Assembly: GCF_022458985.1 (NCBI RefSeq)
Contig: NC_061776.1
Location: 12,187,597-12,251,596 of the forward strand
Direction of reading: 5' to 3'
Source: Mugil cephalus
Taxonomy: Eukaryota; Chordata; Actinopteri; Mugiliformes; Mugilidae
DNA: 64,000 nt
Shown: piece by piece, positions 10,111 through 20,800 of the stretch
Layout of the letters: each line of letters opens with the position of its first letter
How positions within the stretch are numbered: position 1 is the stretch's first letter
Made by a program: the position numbers and the translations under genes
Notes under the pieces: model-generated
What the model was told of the DNA's origin: nothing
Seen by the model: the letters and a program-made list of their open reading frames with translations, nothing else
Databases searched by the model: none

Positions 10111-10617
10111 TTAAGACACTGAAATTGCGTTTTGACCCACTTCCTCTATTCCTTGAGATGACGTGCTACATGAGATGTGGAAATACTTTCTAAACCTTCG
10201 TGCTCTAAATACATGGAACAGAAAGTTCAGGCAGCAGCGGAGGTCGACCAGGACATGAATGACACGGGCTAAGAAGTTTGTGCCGCGAAAGAATTGACTG
10301 TATTCCAGATAACCCAGGTGCATAAGGGACAGAGCGAAGTCTGTGGTGTTGCCAGGAGCAGAAAAAAAAAAAAAAAAAACTGACTCTCGAAGGCTGATGA
10401 AGTGTGTTTATCCTCAGCTGTGCGACAGTTATCCACATGTGAACATCGCAGAATGTGATTACAAGAAAGGGAATGAGAAAGAAAAGGCTAATCTTAGTGT
10501 AGAGGTCAAAGAGGTGTGTGGTCACTGACTTTATCTCAGTTAAACATGTTGCCATATCAAAAATGCTCACTACCCTGCAATTCATGCATATCATGATGCT
10601 TACAACCGCACACACAT
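10111..10617 (-). pseudogene. Decayed chemokine-receptor remnant inside the intron of copy 2
   Basis: Same remnant as in unit 1, but here the A-tract has grown to 18 bases and a base is lost just after it (ctcgaagg versus ctcgaaagg). The TM5-like part (about 10639-10380) and the TM7-like part (10323-10111) are therefore in different frames. The frameshift confirms that the sequence is not under coding constraint. Confidence 0.7.
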
Positions 10618-10841
10618 GGCACATCACGGTATTAACCACAGTTCATTACACACTTTCAGACGTGTATTTTGTATTTGGCAACACCCATTGCCAGAATTTC
10701 AAACAGCACTTTCAAGTTTTAACAGCGTGGTTTCGAATTTTGATCATCTCTTTCCTAAATTGTTCATCCAAATTCAAACTATGTGAATATATACGCTGTG
10801 ACGTGATTCAAAATGAAAGTGCAACAAATCTGTGACCTTAC

Positions 10842-10935
10842 CTTCGTACTTGCACCCTGTGTCTCCCCTGTCTTGCGTGGTTTGGGTGACACTCTCGGCT
10901 ACGTTCACTCCGTTTGGCAGCAGAGAAAAGTGCTG
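10842..10935 (-). promoter_or_regulatory. Predicted 5'UTR exon and promoter of copy 2
   Basis: The donor gaag/gtaagg is conserved at 10842/10841. The TATA-like word is CATAAAAGG here, in the same place relative to the donor as in unit 1 (about 10959-10967). This supports the exon prediction, because donor and TATA-like word both persist in two copies. Confidence 0.45.
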
Positions 10936-10997
10936 CCGCAGCTAAATTTAAAATCCAGCCTTTTATGACGCGCCGGAAGTTGTCCGTGAAGAAGAAA

Positions 10998-12461
10998 AGT
11001 GAAAACAGATTTTATGGGTTTGAACTAAATTTTATTACTGCAGTCATCGTACATCATACATGTCAACATTTTAATTTCAGTGTATCTATTTCTTTATTTA
11101 AGCAGGGACAGTGTACATCAGCAAACATTCCTTTCAAAGAAAAGAAAAAAAAAACATTAGTGCGAATTTTACTCGACTCGCAGATAAGAATCAGAATCTG
11201 AATTACTTTATTGATCCCAGGGGGAAATTACCTTTTGTTACAGCAGCAGAGCAATGTAGGCAATAAGGATAAGTAAGATAATATAAAAATATAAGAAATA
11301 TATATAACAATATGTACAAACATAAGTGAACCTGTGTTCCGAGTTGTTGCTCTATAATAATAAAACAAACAAACCTCCAATCAGACCCACGGCTGACATT
11401 TCATTTCAGCTGTGATCCTCTGTTTGATTTCTGTGTAAAAGTGACAGCAGAGGTTTGTGCCGTATATAAAACATCCTGAAAGCCCGTGCTGTGCCCGGTG
11501 CTTCTCTCCGCGTGCGTCCCCCACTTCCTCTTGAGGTGCAGGAGATGCAACAAGTGTCTTCGCATCTTTCCTGAGAGCATGTACAGCAAAGGGTTCATAA
11601 AACAGTGAGAGAAGGCAAATAAGCGACAGATTTGATAGGCGACGTCCAACCGCTCCTTTGCCTCACAGTCGTTGGGTTTGTAGAGCCTCCTGATCAAGAG
11701 TAAAAAACTGTACGGCCCCCAGCAGATGAAGAAGACTGCAACAATGCACAACACCACGACTACTGTCCTGTATCTTTTTCTGTTGGAAGCCTGCACAACT
11801 GTCTTGAGGATGCCGGAATAGCAGACGATAATGATGGCAAACGGGAGGAAGAAAAGCAGTGAGGCTTGGAGGTAATACGCCACGTCGGTATCAGAGCCAT
11901 CAGAATGAGCCTCACATAAGTAAATATCGTCCCAGTACTCCACCTGTGTTGAGATACCATCACTCAGTGATGCGCCAATGCTGATGACCCATGCACCCAC
12001 ACAGGCTCCAATTAAACACCTCTTCCTGGTCACACGGTTGCTCGGGTAGTTGTGCAACACCACCGCCACGAAACGATCCACCGTCATGGCAGTCAGGAGA
12101 ATGACACTGCTGTACAAGCCGAGAAAATACGCCGCAGTGATAAATTTGCACAAAAAGTCCCCGAACACCCAGTGGTGAAGGTGATAGACGCCCCAGAACG
12201 GAAGTGTGATGGTGAAGACCAAATCCGAGCAAGCCAGGTTCAGGACGAACATGTTTGTGACATTTTTCAGGTTTTCGTAGATAAAAACGACGCACAAGAG
12301 GAGGCAGTTGGCAGTTGCACTGATGATGAAGATGAGGATGAAGAAGGCACCACTGACAGTTGAAAAGTCAGAATAGTCACACAAATATACAGTCTGATCT
12401 GTGCCATTCTTTCCATCATCGATCACTGTGGAGACGTTTGCCATCGCAGGTTCTCTGTGAA
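10998..12461 (-). repeat. Tandem unit 3, truncated (about 1464 bp)
   Basis: Similarity to units 1 and 2 covers the 3' flank and coding exon. It stops right after the splice acceptor, within ttctctgtgaa at about 12461. The 940-bp block holding the intron remnant and first exon of units 1 and 2 is missing. Confidence 0.9.
11401..12444 (-). CDS. XCR1-like chemokine receptor, tandem copy 3
   Basis: 347 residues from the ATG shared with copies 1 and 2. The open frame continues 14 codons further upstream to an ATG at 12486, but the conserved acceptor tcacag lies between them, so the shared ATG at 12444 is the likely start. Class A 7TM receptor with DRF after TM3, CWGPY, NPLLY and the four chemokine-receptor cysteines. 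Loop 2 is DIYLC as in copy 2. Specific to this copy are CLLLCVVFIY in TM1 and LLLIRRLY at the end of TM6. It uses a different 5' region from copies 1 and 2. Plasma membrane, ligand unknown. Confidence 0.92.
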   Translation of the reverse strand: MANVSTVIDDGKNGTDQTVYLCDYSDFSTVSGAFFILIFIISATANCLLLCVVFIYENLKNVTNMFVLNLACSDLVFTITLPFWGVYHLHHWVFGDFLCKFITAAYFLGLYSSVILLTAMTVDRFVAVVLHNYPSNRVTRKRCLIGACVGAWVISIGASLSDGISTQVEYWDDIYLCEAHSDGSDTDVAYYLQASLLFFLPFAIIIVCYSGILKTVVQASNRKRYRTVVVVLCIVAVFFICWGPYSFLLLIRRLYKPNDCEAKERLDVAYQICRLFAFSHCFMNPLLYMLSGKMRRHLLHLLHLKRKWGTHAERSTGHSTGFQDVLYTAQTSAVTFTQKSNRGSQLK

Positions 12462-12730
12462 ATATAGGCTCAGACTTAGACTTCAAAGATCCAAAATTGA
12501 AATTATTTGGTCACAGTAGCTAAACACATAAGAGGAACACTCTTAAAAGTAAAAAGTAAGATCAGATTAAAAAAAGATAAAATGAAATCATCACAATGAA
12601 ACTAAACAGATTTCTCAATTTCTCAATGCGATTTTTCAAAAAGCTGAGCTGTTTCCAGCTCAGCTTTTAGAATATAACCGGAATATAACAGATTACAGTG
12701 AGCCATTACAAGGAGCACGGAGCTACTCAC

Positions 12731-12850
12731 CACTTCCTCTTCACGCAAGATTTGCAAATAAACTGCTCAGCGCAAGAAAGCTTGAGGCATAAGAGGATGG
12801 CTGTTCCTCTTTGCTTTTCGCAGTGCTGGCGTGGCTGTGTCATTAACAAA
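12731..12850 (-). promoter_or_regulatory. Predicted separate first exon and promoter of copy 3
   Basis: On the minus strand a strong donor, gaagtg then gtgagtag, lies at 12731/12730, giving a 276-bp intron to the acceptor at 12455. The exon end contains aggaagtg, a consensus ETS/PU.1 site, which would suit a leukocyte gene. A TATA-like ttatatattta lies near 12880 (minus strand). The exon start is approximate. Confidence 0.4.
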
Positions 12851-12859
12851 AATGACTGG

Positions 12860-14340
12860 ACAAAGTTGTCTCAGTAAATATATAACCGCTCCATTTTCAG
12901 GTTTTTAATGATAGAACAGAAACAGCTCTACACAAAAATATCATCAGAAACTTTTATTTGATTGCAAAGCACGAGATAACGCTGGTGATATTACAGTGTG
13001 AAAACAAACACGAAGGCGGCTGACGAAAATCCTCATACTGTACATAAACAAATTCAATTCAAAAGGTTGATTATTAAAATAAAGGGAATTACAAAGAGTT
13101 GTGTTATCACTGATACAATGTACAGCAGTCAATTAAATGCAATTAAAACAGCTTGCATGTCAAAGTAACAGAGTAGTAACATAATGGCACAATCTGATTG
13201 GGTTTAATCACACTTAATTACAAGTTGGAAAGTGGATGAAAAAAGCACCGTAGTTCTTATTCTCTGTACATCAGCTACACATTTCCACTGGTGTGTAGCA
13301 CAACTCCTTTCATGATACCATCTGCATGCGTCAGTAGAGACTGAACCCTGCTGTTAGCTGTGGTTACGTGAATTATATCGCCTTTTTGACAGCGTCAAAC
13401 TGCATTTTCCTCTTATCCAAACAACAACTTGTTAACCGCTAACTCAAAAAGCGGCCACCATTTCTTTTTATTCCGACAACTAAGAGTCTAGAGAACATCT
13501 TCGTGCTATTAAGGAACAAATGCACGCAAGTTATTTAATGCTATGAGAATGCATTTATACTGCAGCAGGATTTTTTACACAAAGCTAACACACAAAGCTA
13601 ATATGCTAATAATTACTGCTCATTCTTTAGCATCTTCAGCTGGTGCCCATTAGAGCATGTTAAACTAAATGGTGAATTCATTAAGGTAAACATGTGCAAT
13701 AGTGTAAGCTACCAGATTTTTAATAGTATTTTAATATTCATAGTTTGAGCATGTGCTGTTTAGGGGTGAATGACATGTACAAAAGTTACCCATTTCGATG
13801 CTTGTGGAGTCTTTGCAGAAAACACTGTTGAAATCAGGAGAAAAAGTTTAAAAACTGTTAATCTAAAAGAAAAAAAAACTCATCTTTTCAAAGGTAGTTA
13901 GCCCCAGCGCCCCAACTGCAGGTAAACAGCCTTTTTGAGCTATTTCAAACAGCCTGGGTTGTATCTGTGTCTCCCTTCACCAAATTGAGAGCCTATTCAG
14001 TCTCTGGGTGAAATCCAGAAGCATGCGACAATATTAGCAGAAGAGAAGCTAACTGTGCAGCTGGCTCCCTTGAGACCAAAATGGATCGCTTGGTTTTGTT
14101 TCCTTTATATGACAATCATACAATAGTTAGGTATTTTTATGATCATGGCAGTTGCCCGGCCACCCTTCTGCTTAATAGTGAATGCAAAACGATAATAATA
14201 ATGCTTATATAAATAGCACCAGGCCGAGTTTAATATAGAACACATGTAGTAGGTAGGGGAAACGTTGAAGACCTCTGATCTAAACGATGTCTTGCACAAA
14301 AGTACGTGCGACGTGAAAAGTTTGTGAATTCCCATATTTT
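12860..14340. other. Intergenic region between copy 3 and xcr1
   Basis: No supported gene or clear repeat. The small frames at 12944-13132 and 14105-14335 have no family resemblance. The part adjoining xcr1 would include that gene's 3'UTR. Confidence 0.5.
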
Positions 14341-14347
14341 TTTTACG

Positions 14348-15394
14348 CTACATCGAGAACTCTTCACCGCTTGTAATTGATATGACCGTGAACCGGTTTG
14401 GTCGACTGCTTGTGCTGCAGCTGCTGTTTCTGCTGCTGCGGCGGCCCAGGCTCTTCAGCATTTTCTTCAAGTGATTTTTGAATTTAACCCCCACAAACAC
14501 GTAAAACACAGGGTTAAGGCAGCAGTGTGAATAGGCGAAGAGTCGGCTAAAGGCGAGGGCGTAATCCAGTCTTTTGTGTCTTTCACACGTTTCGTCCAGA
14601 TCGTCACCATACTCGTTAAATGTGTACAGCGACTGCAGAAATATTACTACATTGTAAGGCACCCACTCTACAAAGAAAACAACCATGAGAGTGAAAATGA
14701 GCTTTAAAGTTTTGTGTCGTCTTCTCTGGGCAGTAGGACGCATCAACCTGCACATGATCTGAGAATAGCAAAATATGAACACCACTGAACTCAGTAAGAA
14801 GAGGGCATTCTGCTTGTAGGTGGCCCAAAGGGTCCACTTTGAATCCTTAAACACACATTGATTTGAATCCTTGACTTCAGTGTAGATAAAGGCTGGACTG
14901 GCAATGAGGAAACTCACTACCCAAATCACCACGGATGCTATGACGGAGTAGGAGCCCGTGGTGGACACGATGTCAGACAAAGGATTCATGACAGCTATGT
15001 AGCGGTGTGCAGTCATCAACATGAGGAGGATACTGCTGCTGTAGAAGCCAAGGTAGAAGATGAAGTTGACTATTTTGCATGCCTCCTCCCCTAAATCCCA
15101 TCCGTGCATGTGGTAGTAGGCCCAGAAGGGCAGACCCGTGGTGAAGAGGAGATCCGATATAGCCAGGTTCAAGATGAACGTGTTGGTGAGGGATCTGAGA
15201 TTCTCAAACTTGACCAGAATCGCAAAGACCAGGATGTTTCCGAACAGACTGAGGATCACCACAATGGAGAAAAACACTGGAGTGAAGATCTCTCCAAACT
15301 TTATGATGCTGGTTTTATTACATATTTCAGTTTCATAATCATAATCCAAGGTTGAGTGATCGTTGGGGCCCGTAGAATTTATGTTTTCAGCCAT
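14348..15394 (-). CDS. xcr1: Chemokine (C motif) receptor XCR1
   Basis: Single coding exon, 348 residues, class A chemokine receptor. The acidic tyrosine-containing N-terminus (DYDY at 17-20, candidate sulfotyrosines) fits chemokine binding. Cysteines 25, 106, 180 and 270 give the two family disulfides. HRY at 130-132 replaces DRY, as in mammalian XCR1. Two blocks closely resemble XCR1: RRRHKTLKLIF into TM6 with EWVPYN, and YVFVGVKFKNHLKKML after TM7. NPVFY is at 294-298. XCR1 binds XCL1 and, in mammals, marks cross-presenting dendritic cells. The start is set by an acceptor, cttcttgcttttag, ending four bases before the ATG. It lies head-to-head with fyco1, as expected from vertebrate synteny. 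It is clearly older and more divergent than the three tandem copies. Confidence 0.92.
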   Translation of the reverse strand: MAENINSTGPNDHSTLDYDYETEICNKTSIIKFGEIFTPVFFSIVVILSLFGNILVFAILVKFENLRSLTNTFILNLAISDLLFTTGLPFWAYYHMHGWDLGEEACKIVNFIFYLGFYSSSILLMLMTAHRYIAVMNPLSDIVSTTGSYSVIASVVIWVVSFLIASPAFIYTEVKDSNQCVFKDSKWTLWATYKQNALFLLSSVVFIFCYSQIMCRLMRPTAQRRRHKTLKLIFTLMVVFFVEWVPYNVVIFLQSLYTFNEYGDDLDETCERHKRLDYALAFSRLFAYSHCCLNPVFYVFVGVKFKNHLKKMLKSLGRRSSRNSSCSTSSRPNRFTVISITSGEEFSM

Positions 15395-15922
15395 TTTCCT
15401 AAAAGCAAGAAGAGGACAGGTGAGTGAAAACAGCTAAACTGCTAAATATAAAGATCAAATTACAAAACTGCATGTGAACGAATCTAAATGTACTATTCTC
15501 TTGATTTGTGGGACATTCATTACATGGGATGTCATAAAATGCAGCATGGAGGCTCACTTCATGTAAATTAAGTATTTTTGCAAACTTCTAGTAACCTAAT
15601 ATTAACCTGCGTGAATCTCTCTACCTGTATTGTGATGTCTGAAATTCTAATATATATCAGCCAGACAAAACGTCACTGACTTGACTCACAAAGACAAATA
15701 TAAATTGTTAAATCTTGACGCATATACTGAATTTTTATTTTGTTTTGGTTTTATTAATTATATTTGCATTCTTGCGTTCACAGTTAAATAACCAATTTGT
15801 TTATACAGGCCAGTATATATTAATGGATTTTAAACTTTTAGTGTTGTTGGAAATTCTTCTGCAAATGTTACCATTGCCTCTGTCTTTAACTATTAACTGA
15901 AAACCATGGAAACGTACTGTAC

Positions 15923-15990
15923 CTGCAGAAGGGTTGTGCACCAGCAAATGTCTTCAGAAAAGTGTCTGTGAAATGCAGGTGAACCGAGAT
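15923..15990 (-). promoter_or_regulatory. Possible 5'UTR exon of xcr1
   Basis: On the minus strand a candidate donor, ctgcag then gtacag, lies at 15923/15922 and could join to the strong acceptor at 15399. No clear TATA box is seen. A CRE-like tgacgtgg lies about 110 bp upstream of the donor. The exon start is a guess. Confidence 0.3.
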
Positions 15991-16189
15991 TTGACCTTAA
16001 GTACCAACAAAAAAAGTTGAACAGAAAGCAGTCATAGTATCCACGTCATCCGCGCCCATGCCTGTAGTAGGTCAATGGAGTTTCAGTAACATATTTGAAA
16101 AGATATGTTCCCGTTAACTGTTTCCGTGCTTCTGCCCGTGTACATACACTTTGGATGTTATATAATATGTTACATGATATGGAATTACA

Positions 16190-16400
16190 CAGGGTGTTAA
16201 TGAGGCCTCCAAATTCACTAGATCACAAACCGATCAAGTATCTGTGGGATGCACTGGAAGAAGTTGCCAGCATCCTGTTGCCAGACACCACAGGACACCC
16301 TCAGAAGGACTGTGTCCACTCTCTGATGAGTCACAACTGTTTAAGAGGCACAAGGGAGACCTACACACTATTGGGAAGGGGGTCATAAAGTTCTGGCTAG
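16190..16400 (-). mobile_element. Truncated copy D of a Tc1/mariner-like MITE family
   Basis: One end carries ggtcataaag, the degraded terminal repeat. Internally the plus frame reads NSLDHKPIKYLWDALEE, like the C-terminal catalytic region of Tc1/mariner transposases (SPDLNPIEHLWD). Related copies lie at about 17843, 27193, 32823 and 48667. This one is cut off at its left side and sits between the divergent xcr1 and fyco1 promoters. Confidence 0.65.
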
Positions 16401-16879
16401 TCGTGTATGTGGTACGTATTTATGTGTACTTTTTTAAAACTGGCTTACAGACATCTACACAAAGTATATTGCTCAAATAATGACTGACAATCACTGATTT
16501 ATGTGTTGAAATGTTTAAAGCTGAGTGACTGATGCACATACTGCTCTGCAAAGCCCCTGTGAACTAAGCTCTCTTCACTGCTAATGTTGTTGCTTTTTGT
16601 TTTTGTTTTTTTTAACCTTTCAATATCCAAATTGTTCTATTATGACTTATTAATAAAGTAACACATACTATATAAGTGTGTGTGTGCTTGTGTGTGTACA
16701 CAAACAACATTTACACTGCATAAAAGAATAAACTGGATAAACAACCTACTGTTATTCAGAAGCTCTGTCTGCAATTTGCATAATAAGTTTTTTTTTAATG
16801 TATTTCGCAAGAAAAAAATCTCTGTTTTTACTGTTTACTAATCTGTTTATAATTTTACCTCTCAACCAAACCCGGACGG

Positions 16880-17010
16880 ACCTCAGCTGTAGAAGGCGTC
16901 TCATTGGCTGATTCGCCTGTCAATCATCCACAGAGCCCGCCCACAAAACCCAGCAAGTTTCTGCTGTATCACCTGCTAAACTGGATTCTTCGGACAATTT
17001 TAAACATCAA
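16880..17010 (+). promoter_or_regulatory. Candidate fyco1 promoter and non-coding first exon
   Basis: An inverted CCAAT box (ATTGG at 16903-16907) and a GC box (gcccgcccac at 16935-16944) lie 30-40 bp apart with no TATA, typical of a broadly expressed gene. A possible donor, caa then gtacgt, follows at 17010/17011. Non-coding exon 1 would splice to an acceptor ending at 17707 (cccgcattaag), 32 bp before the fyco1 ATG. Confidence 0.4.
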
Positions 17011-17739
17011 GTACGTTCAACACGCTGTCATATGTTTGATATTAGTGCGTTTCTCTTTGTTTACAATCAGCTCGCGGTGATTCGTGAACGAAATGAATCA
17101 TAAACGAGATCAGGAAATGAAAATCCGAGAGCAGGTGCATGTACTGTAGCGCACACAAGCTTGGACAAATCCTTGTTTATGTCGCGGTTTGTTGCATTTT
17201 AAAGCAGTTTTGGGAGTGATACAAGTGAACTCTCCTGGTTCGTGACAGCGAAGGGAGATAACTGTATATAAATGTTGTGTTAGTGACAGCTGATAAGGTT
17301 TTTATGGCTGATAGGAGCGAAAACGACTTCACCTGTCGTACATTCTGGCATATTTTGCTGACTTTTATGTAGCTAGTCCAGTTTCATCTGTGAGTCATTT
17401 TAACAAAACGTACACTCCTTTTTTAATAGTTAGGTTGTCTTGTGTTAAGGTCATCCTCTGTTAAAGCCGAACACCGCCTTATTATTTTACTACTAATAGT
17501 ATTTCAAGGCAGCAGGTTGTTTGTGTTTTTATTTATCCCTCAGAGTTTGGCACATTTTTCTTAACAGTCCTGTTATGTAATGTTTTGGTATGTACTCATG
17601 AATATTATACTGATGAACATTCAGGGTACATGAGAATAAGTGTTGACGTAGCCTTTCTGAAGCAAGCAAAATATTGTGAATTTCTCTCTTTTTAATCCCG
17701 CATTAAGAATTTCCTGCCTGCACCTCCCCTCCCCTTACA

Positions 17740-17800
17740 ATGGCGTCCTCTTCTTCAGTTGGAGACAAACAGCTGCACAGGATAATCAGAGATCTGCAGG
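17740..17800 (+). CDS. fyco1: fyco1 coding exon 1
   Basis: Starts at the ATG at 17740 and encodes residues 1-20 plus one base of codon 21. It ends ctgcagg before gtaaat. The residues HRIIRDLQ are the family's conserved N-terminal helix. Confidence 0.9.
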
Positions 17801-20800
17801 GTAAATGAACTGTCCACACCATAAACAACATGCTGTGCACGGGTCGGACATGACGCTATGACCACCGACAGGAGAAGTAAATAACATTGATCGTCTTAGG
17901 ACCATTCAGTGTTCTGCTGGGAAACGTTTGGATCTGGCATTCGCGTGCACAAGTTCTTCTACAACTATGTCACTTAGACGAGTAGCATCCACCTAGTTTA
18001 GACCAGACACCACTACCCCATAGCAATGACACTCCTTGATGGAAGCAGCCATCCCCAGCAGGATGCAGCCTGACACACACACACACACACACACAAGAAA
18101 AAAAAAAAAAACTCAGAAAACATGAAGAACAGCACAAGGTGTTGACCCGGCCTCCAAATTCACCAGATCCCAAACTGTTCAAGTATCTGTGGGATGCAGC
18201 AGAACAAGCATCTTGTCACCAGACACCACAGGACGCCCTCAGAGGGCCCACGTCCACTCTCTGACGAGTCACAACTGTTTTAGAGGCACAAGGGGAGACC
18301 TACACACAATATCAGGAAGGTGGTCATAAAGTTTTGGCGCAACGTGGCACGTATTTATGTGTGAAACCAGCTGACAAACATCTTCACAGACTATATTGCT
18401 CAAATAATGATTGCAACATTGTGTCCAGTCACTGATTGGTGTATTGAAATGTTTGAATTACATGCCACAGAAACTACTGTGTGCACACTCTGCTTTCTTT
18501 TGCCTTCTTTTGTGTCTACACAGTAGTAATGTGTGTGTGTTGGTAATGCGTTTCCTCTTTGCCTTAGATGCTGTTCTGGAGTTGAGTAAAGAGCACAAAG
18601 AGTGCGGTGAACCTATAACTGACGACAGTGGCAACCTGCACAAGTTCTTCTACAAACTAGAATACCTGCTGCAGGTACTGGCATTGAGCACCACAAAACT
18701 ATCACAAAAACTCACATTTAGAGTTCATCAGAATGACTTGGCTTGAGTTTAGATTTTCTTTTTTGTGTATAGAATCTAGTGATACATCACTTGAACTGTA
18801 TGGTCATAAAACATGAAAACTGTGTAAATGTGAAAACAGTTCTTCCACTTGCGTAAGCTACCGCATAGGCTCTGGTTAGTGGTGCAGGAGCATAAATCTA
18901 GCTTAATGGTAGTTTTATTAAAGAAAGATTGTTTTTTTTCTGCTCCGATTGTTTTAATGCTTAGTGGCCATAAAAAGTGAAACTATTAGTTTAAAAAAAG
19001 CAAGTAGAAGTTGGGTTTCTGCCTCCTACTGTATTAATCATTGTGCAACTCCTTTATGACTAAAGCTGAGTCACAGCTTAAGTCTGATACACATCACAGA
19101 GGCTATTGTTGGGTAAGGCTGTGATAATGTTTTGTGTTTTTTTTTTTTTGTTTTTTTAGTTTGACCAGAAAGAGAAGACAACCTTTCTTGGTCAGAGGAA
19201 AGACTACTGGGATTACTTCTGCGACTGCCTGATTAAGATCAAGGGAGCTAACGATGGCATCCGTTTTGTTAAGTCCATCCCTGAGGTAATCCTCCTCTGC
19301 AACACACAACCACACACGTTAACTCTCACCGACTCACCCCCCCTCGCCGCCGTACACAGTGCCTGTATAACCATGTAGCTAATCCTGAGGTGAGCGCGGT
19401 ACGGAAAGGCTCGGTGTTGGTAAATCGCTTGCCGTCTTACTCACTTTCTGTCCTGGGAATTCACGAAGGTGAGCTTCACACCAGAATTACTGTTGTTGAT
19501 TTAGTCCTAGTTTATACTTTCTTTAATTTGTTCCTTGCTTTACCTTCAGTGTGTCTGTTATGTAGACTTCCTGCGATTAAAAACATCCAAAGAGATTTTT
19601 TTAATAGCGAAAAGTTTCTCTACTTTCTGTCGTGTGGTATATTGACACGCATTGGTCATGTTGGTTCTCGATTAGTCCCCGTGTATCCGTTACTTTATTA
19701 ATTGTTTAATTTATAAAATCTAAGATAATGATGAAATATTCATGACAACCTAACTTAAAGATGACATCTCCAAGGGCTTGTTTTGACAAATCGTGTCACA
19801 TTGGACAAGAGGGATCTATAAATTCCTTCTGCTGTTACAGACTGTAGATTATTTTTACGGTGCTGTAGAAAACACGACGATACAAATAGAAAACAGAACA
19901 ACAGAAAAATGAATTGTCGCGCATTCGAAGGCTTTTTTGTCTTGAATGAATCAATTAATCGGGCCATTTTTTAAGATGCTGCGGTGCTATCTTCAAACGC
20001 CTTCTCCACCCACCAGGCCGGGATCAGGATGTTCACTCATCTCTGACGCGCAAAAACATGGGACGTTTGAGAAGCTGTGAGCAGCAAATATTTAACATCT
20101 TTACTTGGATGAAAAATGGAAATTGGATGAATGATTAAAATATTTGACGTTAATGTTTTGTTGATTGAGCTTTTGTCTAATTGTTTCAGCTGTAGTGTAC
20201 TGCTGTTGTTCCATCTCATATGAATGAGCTGTATGCTAGCATAAGAGAGTTAATTAATAACTACGCCCTGATTCGCAAGCATAAGAAGAGCACTTCTGGT
20301 TACAGTTTACCCACTAATTGAGCCTGATTCATTAGCGAAACATGTCTCCAGGGTTTTACGTGTCGACAAAGTCACAAAGTTTAGGAAGTAGCATACGACT
20401 GCTAATTCGTTTTTTGGAGACCTCCAGTACTTCAAAATATTACTTTTATTCCCTCTTTCACTCTTTTCGTATCCTGTCCGTCAGTCTCAAGCATAAGGAC
20501 GTGTCCAGCTGGTGTCCCTCTGGTAGAGCCGATCTGTGTGTCTGTTGTCTTACATAAATCCCTCCATCTGCCACAGTCTGGGCTTACACATCGTCATTGT
20601 ACATTTAGTGCCTATTATAGCGATGACCACTAAACGCAGATATCATTAAGCTGAAATAAATCAACTTAGCTGTAGACTTGAACAAATGGTCATTTTTTTA
20701 AAGTAAGATTTAGTTGTTTTCTAATTTTATTAAATAAATATCTTTGATATCATCTTTTCCTTCTACTGGAAGTGTTTTTAAAGAGAAGTAAATAGGAAGC

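Larger units (their letters stand above)
8593..10997 (-). repeat. Tandem unit 2 (about 2405 bp) of the receptor array
   Basis: Same order of parts as unit 1, including the 5'UTR exon, the intronic receptor remnant and the LINE-type repeat in the 3' flank (about 8680-8900). Differences from unit 1 are scattered substitutions and length changes in A-tracts. Confidence 0.9.

Noticed and set aside
16095-16388. 97-codon plus frame upstream of fyco1
   Set aside because: It is a transposase-derived fragment of the MITE family, not a host gene.
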